46,413 nt of DNA from an uncultured Oscillospiraceae bacterium. GTDB taxonomy: Bacteria; Bacillota; Clostridia; Oscillospirales; Ruminococcaceae. The translations under genes and the position numbers were made by a program. The stretch is taken from assembly GCA_910583935.1 (NCBI GenBank), contig CAJTZM010000015.1, forward strand, positions 1-46,413. The letters are read 5' to 3'. The notes below the pieces were generated by a model. That model was given only the letters and a program-made list of their open reading frames with translations. It was not told the DNA's origin and made no database searches. Below are positions 39,903 through 46,413 of this stretch, one piece after another (position 1 is the first letter of the stretch; each line of letters opens with the position of its first letter).

Positions 39903-40528
39903 CCTTTATGCTCCATAAAACGGTTATACCTTCTCTCCTGCTCAAGAGAGGTTTCCTGCTCATGTCCGGGATAAACAAGGCGATCCCCATTCAGCGCTGC
40001 CAGCTTTGTCAAAGAATCACGCATCGCCTGGCTATCACCGCCATAAAAGTCGCAGCGGCCGCAGCTTCCCTGGAACAGTGTATCGCCGGTAAAAACTGCA
40101 TCCTCATAAAGGTAACAGACCGATCCCCTTGTATGTCCAGGAGTAGAAAGAACCGTAAAGCACATACCGTCTATCTCCAGCTTGTCACCGTCTTGCAAAA
40201 GACGATCAGCCCGCAGGTGCAGCCGGTCCGGAATACGGGAGAGCATTCCCCGGTAAACCCGTTCCGGTTCCTGCAGGATCTCTTCGTCCTCTGCTCCCAG
40301 CATAACAGGGACCTGCGGATAATGCTCCTTGCACTCTTTGACCGCACCCACATGATCAAAATGTCCGTGGGTCAGCAAGATTGCCTTCAGCGGTTTTCCA
40401 ATTTCCTTTAAAGCCTGCTCGATCCGGTTAAAATCATCGCCCGGATCAATAACGACACAGGCCGTATCGTTCCAAATCAGATAACAATTTGCCCGTACCG
40501 GTCCTACTACCAAAGTTCTGTAATTCAT
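39899..40528 (-). CDS. MBL-fold hydrolase, glyoxalase II-like (YqgX family)
   Basis: 209-residue metallo-beta-lactamase-fold hydrolase. Metal motif THGHFDHVG (HxHxDH), then STPGHTRGSVCYLY and FTGDTLFQGSCGRCDFYGG, and YPGHEQET near the C-terminus. This layout is that of glyoxalase II-like enzymes common next to relA and dtd in Firmicutes. The substrate is not proven. It overlaps dtd and hemZ by 4 bp each, indicating translational coupling. Confidence 0.92.
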   Translation of the reverse strand: MNYRTLVVGPVRANCYLIWNDTACVVIDPGDDFNRIEQALKEIGKPLKAILLTHGHFDHVGAVKECKEHYPQVPVMLGAEDEEILQEPERVYRGMLSRIPDRLHLRADRLLQDGDKLEIDGMCFTVLSTPGHTRGSVCYLYEDAVFTGDTLFQGSCGRCDFYGGDSQAMRDSLTKLAALNGDRLVYPGHEQETSLEQERRYNRFMEHKG

Positions 40529-40989
40529 TTCGCGCCTCGTTTCATGATTTCATCTGTATCCAGCATGAGGGTTACCGGCCCGTCGTTTTGGATATAAACC
40601 TGCATATCCGCTCCAAATTGCCCCGTAGCCACCTTTTTTACACTCTTTTGCGCCAATTCAACAAAATACGCATAAAGCGGTATCGCCGTTTCGGGCCGTG
40701 CCGCCGCAATAAACGAGGGCCTTCGTCCCTTGCGGCAATCACCATAAAGGGTAAACTGGGAAACAATCAGCATTTCACCCTCCACATCCTGTAGGGAGAG
40801 ATTCATTTTTTCCTCTTCATCGGTAAAAATTCGAAGGTGAATCAGCTTATCCATCAAAAAATCACAATGCGCCTGGGTATCCCCCTCGGTTATCCCCAGC
40901 AGAACCATCAATCCTTGACCAATTTCTCCAACAACTGTTCCCTCAATTTCCACACGTGAAGCTTTTACTCTCTGCACAACAACGCGCAT
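40525..40989 (-). CDS. dtd: D-aminoacyl-tRNA deacylase
   Basis: 154 residues. Hydrolyses D-amino acids wrongly attached to tRNA (D-Tyr and others). Signatures: N-terminal MRVVVQRVKASRVEIEG, VSQFTLYGDCRKGRRPSF (catalytic SQFTL), and near the end VYIQNDGPVTLMLDT with the NDGPVT motif. Length is standard. It starts 13 bp after relA, as in many Firmicutes. Confidence 0.96.
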   Translation of the reverse strand: MRVVVQRVKASRVEIEGTVVGEIGQGLMVLLGITEGDTQAHCDFLMDKLIHLRIFTDEEEKMNLSLQDVEGEMLIVSQFTLYGDCRKGRRPSFIAAARPETAIPLYAYFVELAQKSVKKVATGQFGADMQVYIQNDGPVTLMLDTDEIMKRGAK

Positions 40990-41002
40990 CGCATGATCCT
41001 CC

Positions 41003-43183
41003 TCACTGATTGGCCCGCTCTACCGATATAACGCCGCGGATTTTTTGAAAAGTACCAATAATATTGTTTAGCTGCTCCAAATGGGTAATGCCCAATGTGA
41101 TTTGGATCACTACCTGATTATCCTTTGCCTCACGGGCGCTTAAAGAATGAATGGGAATTCGCATATTTGCGATGGCGATACTGATGTCCGCCAGTAAATC
41201 ACCGCGATCCGCAGCATAGATTTCCACAGATGACTGAAAGATAGAATCCTTTACATTCTCTGCCCATTCAGCCCGTACCCACCGCTCCTTCTGTTCCTCG
41301 TCCTCAAGACCGTTGGTCACATTCATACAGTCCTTTTTGTGGATTGATACACCAAATCCACGCGTAATAAATCCAACGATTTCGTCCCCGGGCAGCGGGT
41401 TGCAGCAACGGGCAAATTTTACCAGGCAGCCATCCAATCCCTCTACAATAACACCACTTTGCGCTTTCCGTTCTTTTTTTGGCTTCGTTAAAGTCTTATC
41501 CAGCTTCTCTTCTTCGCTGGTACGATAAATACGCAGATAATCCTCTTTGATTCTTGGCATAATACGGGATAAGGACACACCGCCATAGCCGATCGCAGCA
41601 AGAAAATCGTCAATATTTGTAAAGCGCTGGCGTTTGGCAATATCCAACAGGAATTCCGCCGCCTGTTCATCTGTCAGGGTAATGCTGTTGCGTTTAAATT
41701 CCCGCTCCAGCTCCGCCTGGCCTTCCCGAACATTTTCCTCCCGGCGTTCTTTTTTAAACCAGGACCGAATTTTATTCCGTGCGCTGCTGGTTTTTACAAT
41801 TTTAATCCAATCTCTGCTTGGTCCATGACTGGCGCTGTTCGAGGTAAGAATCTCTACAATATTTCCGGTTTTAACCTCGCAATTGATTGAAACCATCCGT
41901 CCGTCTACCTTAGCGCCGATCATACGATTCCCCACCGCAGTATGAATGGCATACGCAAAATCAATCACTGTAGCGCCGGCAGGCAGGCTGATCACATCCC
42001 CGTTCGGTGTGAACACAAATACCTCTTCCGGAGAAAGATCCGTCTTGATAGAACGGATCAAATCCTCTGCATCTTCCGACTCCTGCTGCGCTTCTAAAAG
42101 CTGCCGAACCCAAACAAGCCGTTCGCTGAGCTTATCGTTTCCGCTTACGCCCGCTTTGTACTTCCAGTGGGCGGCAATGCCATATTCCGCCGTATAATGC
42201 ATATCCCAGGTGCGGATCTGTACTTCAAAGGGAATCCCTTCTTTGTCCATAACCGTTGTATGAAGGGATTGATACATATTGGACTTAGGGGTTGAGATGT
42301 AATCTTTAAAACGATTGGGGATTGGCCGGAACATATCGTGAATAATTCCCAAAATATTGTAACAGTCAAATACTGTATCCACAATCAGCCGAATCGCGTA
42401 AATATCGTAAATTTCTTCAAAAGCCCGTCCATTTATATAGACCTTTCGATAAATACCATATACGCTTTTTACACGACCCTCGATATAAATATTTTTATCC
42501 TCATGCGCCACCCTTTTCCAGATTTTTTCCTTCATCCGATTTAAAAAAGCAGCTCGTTCCTCTTTTTTGAGGGCCAGCGTCTCTTCAATTTCCTCATATG
42601 CGATGCCGTCCAGGCACCGTAAAGACAGATCCTCCAGCTCCTCTTTAATTCCCCGAATACCGAGTCTATGCGCTAAAGGCGCGTAAACCTCCATTGTCTC
42701 CAACGCCTTGTCCCGGCGCTTCTGCTCTGGCATACAGTCGATGGTACGCAGATTATGCAAGCGGTCGGCTAACTTGATAATGACAACCCGCACATCCTGC
42801 GCCATAGCCAGCAGCATCTTCCGAATGTTCTCCGCCTGCTGTTCTTCCCGGGAGGAAAAAGGAATTTTTCCCAGCTTTGTAACGCCATCAACCAATAGCG
42901 CAACTTCCCGACCAAATTCTCGAGAAACTTCCTCCAACGTAACAGGCGTATCTTCTACTACATCATGAAGCAACGCCGCTATAATCGTCTCGGTGTCCAT
43001 TCCCAGTCCCACCAGAATCGAGGCAACGTTCAGCGGATGAATAATATAGGGCTCCCCCGAAACGCGCCGTTGTTCTCCATGAGCTCTTTTCGCAGCCTGA
43101 TAGGCGCGCTCCACCAACGCAAGATCCAGCTGTTTTTCGCTGTTTTCAATTTGATCTCTCAGCTCATCAAAGGTATTAAGCAT
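41003..43183 (-). CDS. relA: Bifunctional (p)ppGpp synthetase/hydrolase, RelA/SpoT homologue
   Basis: Makes and degrades the alarmone (p)ppGpp in the stringent response. 726 residues, long-RSH length. The HD hydrolase domain has IIHPLNVAS (His49) and LLHDVVEDT (His73-Asp74). The synthetase domain, about 230-350, has EIYDIYAIRLIV and MYQSLHTTVM. TGS, about 385-450, has VFVFTPNGDVISLPAGAT. The helical and zinc-finger region has LVKFARCCNPLPGDEI. ACT is at the C-terminus (about 650-726). Four bases follow recJ, so the two are co-transcribed. Confidence 0.97.
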   Translation of the reverse strand: MLNTFDELRDQIENSEKQLDLALVERAYQAAKRAHGEQRRVSGEPYIIHPLNVASILVGLGMDTETIIAALLHDVVEDTPVTLEEVSREFGREVALLVDGVTKLGKIPFSSREEQQAENIRKMLLAMAQDVRVVIIKLADRLHNLRTIDCMPEQKRRDKALETMEVYAPLAHRLGIRGIKEELEDLSLRCLDGIAYEEIEETLALKKEERAAFLNRMKEKIWKRVAHEDKNIYIEGRVKSVYGIYRKVYINGRAFEEIYDIYAIRLIVDTVFDCYNILGIIHDMFRPIPNRFKDYISTPKSNMYQSLHTTVMDKEGIPFEVQIRTWDMHYTAEYGIAAHWKYKAGVSGNDKLSERLVWVRQLLEAQQESEDAEDLIRSIKTDLSPEEVFVFTPNGDVISLPAGATVIDFAYAIHTAVGNRMIGAKVDGRMVSINCEVKTGNIVEILTSNSASHGPSRDWIKIVKTSSARNKIRSWFKKERREENVREGQAELEREFKRNSITLTDEQAAEFLLDIAKRQRFTNIDDFLAAIGYGGVSLSRIMPRIKEDYLRIYRTSEEEKLDKTLTKPKKERKAQSGVIVEGLDGCLVKFARCCNPLPGDEIVGFITRGFGVSIHKKDCMNVTNGLEDEEQKERWVRAEWAENVKDSIFQSSVEIYAADRGDLLADISIAIANMRIPIHSLSAREAKDNQVVIQITLGITHLEQLNNIIGTFQKIRGVISVERANQ

Positions 43184-43187
43184 TGGT

Positions 43188-45230
43188 CTACCCCTTTATC
43201 AAATGAAGTTTCTGCATTAGTGGAGACTGCTCTAAATCCACTTTTTGTTCCACCTCAATTATCGAGAAAGAAAAACCCTTTCTTTCTCTTCTTACCAGCA
43301 AGAGCCCTTGTTCGATTAAAATCTCTATCCCTAAGCGAAAACAGCAATAGTTTTCCTTTTTTGTGCCAAAATGCATAAAAAGGCTGCTGTAGTCCCCATA
43401 AAAGGGACCATGATTCCGCATTCTCTGATATAGATGTCCCAGACTGGCTCTATCTGGAATGGAAGCGGAAACCGAGTCCTCTAAAAAAGGTTCTGACCGT
43501 TTAAATCGGTCATACTGCTCCCGCCCAGTAAAATAACGATCCTGACAAAAGCCGGAAAGCCGGATATCCTTTATCTTAATCGACAGCTGCTCTTTATTTT
43601 GATAAAGATTGATCTCACAATTCGCTGCGATGTCAACCGTTTCGCCTACCTGGTAATAAAAGTTTTCCGGCGGCATATGAAAATATACCGCATAAAAGCT
43701 CTGACCATCCTGATTCAGCCTTAAACGCAGGTGTTTTCCCGCGCCCATCATGTAGATTCCCTCAATCCGGCACCGCTCGTATAAAAAAACCGGCAAATCG
43801 TTGCAGGATCCAAAGGGCCCCAGTTTTTTCAAGGTCTTCAGGACTGGAACCGTCACCTCCTGCACGGCAACCGATTTATCAAGGTGCAGCACAGGCGCAG
43901 GCATATATTTGGCTATTCGGGCCGCTGCCTGCTGTATTTGGATGCAAAATTCTTGGTAGTACTCTGCTTTTAGCGTCAGTCCAGCAGCGGCCGGATGTCC
44001 GCCATACTGTTCCAAAAGGGCATGACATCGGCTAATACAGCCGATTAAGTCAAAGCCGTCCACACTCCGTCCGGAGCCGCGCAGTTTTCCATCCTCTTCA
44101 CAAAAAAGGATACAGGGCTTTCCGAATTTTTCTACCACTCTGGCGCAAACAACGCCGATAACGCCTGGATGCCATCCTTTCCCCGCAATCAGCAAAACCC
44201 GCTGATGCAGAAGAGATGGATTTTTCCCGATAAACACAGCCACATCTTTTAAAATGGCCGCCTCCAGCGTTTGGCGCTTTTGGTTATAGCTGCAAAGCTC
44301 CTCGGCCAATGAAGCGGCCGATTCCTCCTCCTCGCTCAGCAAAAGCGCCAAAGCTTTTGCTGCCTGTCCAAGCCTCCCTGCCGCATTGATGCGCGGAGCC
44401 AAAATAAATCCGACCGAGCGGGCGTCCAGCTCTTTCTCTCCCAAACCGCTGGCAGAAAGCAGCGCTTCTAAGCCCATATTCTGTGTATGCCGAAGACTCT
44501 TTAAGCCTTGGCGTACCATATAGCGGTTTTCCCCTAACAGCGGCACAACATCCGCTATGGTACCTAACGCCACCAAATCTGCATAATACTCCAACATTTC
44601 CTTGCCGTCGTCCTGTTCCAAGGCGCAGACCAGTTTAAAGGCGATACCCACTCCTGCCAAGTCCCGAAAGACCATTTTCTGATCTTTCCTGTGCGGATTC
44701 ACCACCGCTGTGCAGACAGGCAGCGGCTCTCTGGGCTGATGATGGTCGGTGACCACCACGTCAAGGCCTGAACGTATGGCATAAGCAATTTCATCTATCG
44801 CCGAAATACCGTTATCAACCGTTATAATCAAACTGGCGCCTCGGCCGGCAATGGCATCCACCGCTCTCAGGTTCATGCCGTATCCTTCCTGATCTCGATC
44901 TGGTATGTAGAAAAAAACGTCCGCGCCAATATTTTGCAGGTGGATATACAGCAACGCTGTCGCCGTAATACCGTCACAGTCGTAATCGCCGTATATACAG
45001 ATTCTTTCGCCTTCTTCGATCGCTTTTTGAATCCGTTTTACCGCTTTGTCCATATCCAGAAGCAAAAAGGGATCAGACAAATCCTCTTCACCCTCTAAAA
45101 AACGGCGAGCTTCCTCTAAATCTTCCATTCCCTTTACGGCTGAAAGATAGGCGGTTAAGGGCGAAAACCCATTTTCGCAGAAGAGAGATACCGTTTCTAA
45201 AGAAGGAGCAGCCAATTCCCAACGTTTCAT
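43188..45230 (-). CDS. recJ: Single-stranded-DNA-specific exonuclease RecJ
   Basis: 5' to 3' single-strand exonuclease for recombination and mismatch repair. 680 residues from ATG 45230 (AAAGGAGG upstream); the frame extends to 45260 without a site. DHH-family motifs: ICIYGDYDCDGITATALL (DYDCDG), SLIITVDNGIS, VVVTDHHQP (DHH), and ALGTIADVVPL. RGSGRSVDGFDL and YGGHPAAAGLTL form the DHHA1 part. Then comes the OB-like region and an unusual C-terminal extension of about 130 residues. First gene of the relA operon. Confidence 0.95.
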   Translation of the reverse strand: MKRWELAAPSLETVSLFCENGFSPLTAYLSAVKGMEDLEEARRFLEGEEDLSDPFLLLDMDKAVKRIQKAIEEGERICIYGDYDCDGITATALLYIHLQNIGADVFFYIPDRDQEGYGMNLRAVDAIAGRGASLIITVDNGISAIDEIAYAIRSGLDVVVTDHHQPREPLPVCTAVVNPHRKDQKMVFRDLAGVGIAFKLVCALEQDDGKEMLEYYADLVALGTIADVVPLLGENRYMVRQGLKSLRHTQNMGLEALLSASGLGEKELDARSVGFILAPRINAAGRLGQAAKALALLLSEEEESAASLAEELCSYNQKRQTLEAAILKDVAVFIGKNPSLLHQRVLLIAGKGWHPGVIGVVCARVVEKFGKPCILFCEEDGKLRGSGRSVDGFDLIGCISRCHALLEQYGGHPAAAGLTLKAEYYQEFCIQIQQAAARIAKYMPAPVLHLDKSVAVQEVTVPVLKTLKKLGPFGSCNDLPVFLYERCRIEGIYMMGAGKHLRLRLNQDGQSFYAVYFHMPPENFYYQVGETVDIAANCEINLYQNKEQLSIKIKDIRLSGFCQDRYFTGREQYDRFKRSEPFLEDSVSASIPDRASLGHLYQRMRNHGPFYGDYSSLFMHFGTKKENYCCFRLGIEILIEQGLLLVRRERKGFSFSIIEVEQKVDLEQSPLMQKLHLIKG

Positions 45231-45273
45231 CCAAATCGCTCCTCCTTTCTGCAATGTCAATATATAATAAATT

Positions 45274-45302
45274 ATTTTACCACTTTATTTACAAAAATTC
45301 AA
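45274..45302 (-). promoter_or_regulatory. Promoter of the recJ-relA operon
   Basis: On the minus strand, TTGAAT (45302-45297), a 17-bp spacer and TAAAAT (45279-45274) with a TGG extension. Confidence 0.7.
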
Positions 45303-45443
45303 CATTTGACCTGCATCCTCTCTTGTATCTTAATGTATGGATGAATCCGAACCTGGCAATTTTTCGAACTTTTTCGGAGGCGTTAAGCCTAAGGATATAG
45401 GAATAAAGAGAAAGGGAAGCTGGTATCTGCATTTTTCCGCATA

Positions 45444-45466
45444 AAAACAGGCAAATCGCCTGTTTT
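45444..45466. terminator. Hairpin terminator after the gene remnant
   Basis: AAAACAGGC (45444-45452) pairs with GCCTGTTTT (45458-45466) around a 5-nt loop. T tracts lie on both sides. It sits 4 bp past the stop of the remnant that ends at 45470, as a genuine gene terminator would. Confidence 0.75.
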
Positions 45467-45469
45467 CTT

Positions 45470-45740
45470 TTACTCGATTGTGACAATTTTGCTGTTTTTA
45501 AAGGCCGTATCCGAGATTTCATTTCCAATGCCCGGCAGGTTCAGAACGGTATATTTCCCATCTACAGGCTGATAATTGTAAACACCTAAAGGGCGCATAT
45601 GCGGCATCATCGTATTGACGCGGATTCATGCCGATCAGCCGTTTAGCCAGATCCTGCAGCATACCAAACGCGGCATGGAAAGCGCCGCCATAGGATAAAG
45701 CAGCCTCTCCATCCCCGTAAATCCCTTCGTCTGATGGAGA
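45470..45740 (-). pseudogene. C-terminal remnant of an unidentified gene
   Basis: On the minus strand one frame is open from about 45740 (SPSDEGIYGDGEAALSYGG, then FHAAFGMLQDLAKRLIGMNP). After a shift near 45600 another frame continues GVYNYQPVDGKYTVLNLPG and ends KNSKIVTIE with TAA at 45470. The coding-like composition and the terminator directly after it suggest a truncated, frameshifted gene. I do not recognise the family. The adjacent 45303-45443 stretch holds nothing I can name. Confidence 0.5.
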
Positions 45741-45781
45741 TAAGCAAGTAGCTAGCTAATTAACATGTCTTTCCAAAGCGG

Positions 45782-46291
45782 CTAATTTTTTACCGACCTA
45801 ACTGCCATATCCAGTATTTCATAAAATTCCGGATAACGGTATAGTCTCCCTTCCTTTGCCATCAAAACAAGTTCTTTCGGAGGCAGCCAACGAACCTCTT
45901 CCACCTCTTCTCGCTGCAAAAAAAGATCGGATATTCTGGCTTCGGTTTTCATGGAAAAAACATCCCAAATCAATTGGCTTGCGTCCCTTCGGACAATACG
46001 CTTTAAAAAAATAAGACTTTCCGGCGATGTGTAAAGCCCCAGCTCCTCCCGTAATTCCCGCACAGCGCCCTGCACCGTCGTTTCTCCTGCCTGGACCCGC
46101 CCGGTTGTTAATCCCCAAAGCCCTGGTAAAACCTTGCAAAAACGGCTTCGCTTCTGAACCAGGATCTCTTCCTTAGCGCTGACCGGCCAGATCTCCACTG
46201 CAAAATGATACTCATCCTTCTTTAAAGCGCTGTCTGTACAGACCGTCCGCAAAAAACGACCGTGTTCATCGACCAAATCCCATGCTTCCAT
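45782..46291 (-). CDS. NUDIX hydrolase (IDI-like)
   Basis: 169 residues. The NUDIX box GRVQAGETTVQGAVRELREELGL matches GX5EX7REUXEEXGU. The N-terminus MEAWDLVDEHGRFLRTVCTD and the FAVEIWPVSAKEEILVQKRS segment resemble the isopentenyl-diphosphate-isomerase-like NUDIX group, which removes nucleoside-diphosphate-linked groups of varied kind. Substrate unknown. GAAGGTG lies just before the ATG. Single gene beside the tRNA. Confidence 0.9.
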   Translation of the reverse strand: MEAWDLVDEHGRFLRTVCTDSALKKDEYHFAVEIWPVSAKEEILVQKRSRFCKVLPGLWGLTTGRVQAGETTVQGAVRELREELGLYTSPESLIFLKRIVRRDASQLIWDVFSMKTEARISDLFLQREEVEEVRWLPPKELVLMAKEGRLYRYPEFYEILDMAVRSVKN

Positions 46292-46331
46292 CCAATCACC
46301 TTCTCAGAAAAAAATCCTTTACCAAAAGAAA

Positions 46332-46361
46332 AAAGGCCCTCCATTTTATGGAGAAGCCTTT
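46332..46361 (-). terminator. Terminator of the tRNA-Gly gene
   Basis: On the minus strand, AAAGGC pairs with GCCTTT and an inner CTCCAT pairs with ATGGAG around an AAA loop. A T tract follows. It begins at the CCA end of the tRNA. Confidence 0.8.
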
Positions 46362-46413
46362 GGAGCGGGTTACGAGGCTCGAACTCGCTACCTCCACCTT
46401 GGCAAGGTGGCGC
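46361..46413 (-). tRNA. tRNA-Gly (anticodon GCC), truncated by the window end
   Basis: The minus strand ends in CCCGCTCCA (encoded CCA). The T arm has GCGAG and CTCGT around TTCGAGC. The anticodon stem-loop CCTTGCCAAGG has GCC at 46403-46401. The D arm and 5' acceptor strand lie past 46413. Confidence 0.92.

Noticed and set aside
45289..45528. Minus-strand 79-codon frame between recJ and the NUDIX gene
   Set aside because: It runs through the terminator hairpin at 45444-45466 and overlaps the end of a different coding-like remnant; no RBS and no domain.

Overview
The window looks like a chromosomal segment of a low-to-middle GC, anaerobic Gram-positive bacterium of the Clostridia, probably a gut-type Oscillospiraceae/Ruminococcaceae relative. 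The signs are the rpsF-ssb-rpsR order, AGGAGG ribosome binding sites, a T-box in front of ileS, HemZ, ECF-transporter parts, Tn4451/Tn5397-type transposon debris, and glutamate fermentation through the B12-dependent methylaspartate route. This assignment is inferred from gene content.

Layout. (1) 1-1334: rpsF-ssb-rpsR with a strong promoter, a possible S6:S18 leader and a perfect bidirectional terminator. (2) 1336-2574: a membrane-anchored XRE-type regulator. (3) About 2880-12440: an accessory island built from a decayed conjugative/mobilizable element (fused TnpV remnant, ParB remnant, C-terminal half of a large serine recombinase). It carries two cargo blocks. One is an HxlR-controlled cassette: NTF2-like protein, MBL-like protein, broken flavin/ferredoxin-type protein, Zn-macrodomain hydrolase and class M sirtuin (SirTM). 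The other is a GC-rich pair, a chemoreceptor and an FMN-binding lipoprotein. (4) 12499-14714: mazF, plsC and a DUF975 membrane protein. (5) 14836-17268: aroF-pheA, preceded by what reads as a complete ribosome-mediated phenylalanine attenuator: a Phe-rich leader peptide of 29 residues, mutually exclusive 1:2, 2:3 and 3:4 pairings, and a U-rich terminator. (6) 17282-24924: SprT-like protein, ACT protein, paaK, a divergent Na+/solute symporter, and T-box-controlled type 2 ileS. (7) 24979-28044: ferritin-like protein, ECF S component, transcobalamin-like (DUF4430) protein, DUF2200 and a GntR-type regulator. (8) 28203-36187: the glutamate mutase locus glmS-glmL-glmE-mal, then a DUF1446(AtuA)-DUF4387 pair, an AlaRS-SAD-like P-loop protein and a corrinoid adenosyltransferase. 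(9) 36233-46413: an MFS transporter, a zinc-ribbon protein, the recJ-relA-dtd-MBL-hemZ operon, a gene remnant, a NUDIX hydrolase and a tRNA-Gly cut by the window end.

How parts may work together. Glutamate mutase needs adenosylcobalamin. The window holds the mutase, its reactivase GlmL, an adenosyltransferase, and upstream an ECF S component beside a transcobalamin-like domain protein, so uptake, adenosylation, use and repair of B12 may be grouped here. The mutase product 3-methylaspartate is deaminated by Mal to mesaconate. No classical mesaconase or citramalate lyase is visible, but an uncharacterised DUF1446/DUF4387 pair sits directly after mal in the same transcription unit and is a candidate for the next step. 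aroF and pheA form a Phe/Tyr-precursor operon that appears to sense Phe-tRNA charging by translation of the leader.

Reading frames, motifs and hairpins were read directly from the sequence. Family names rest on remembered family signatures; no database search was possible.
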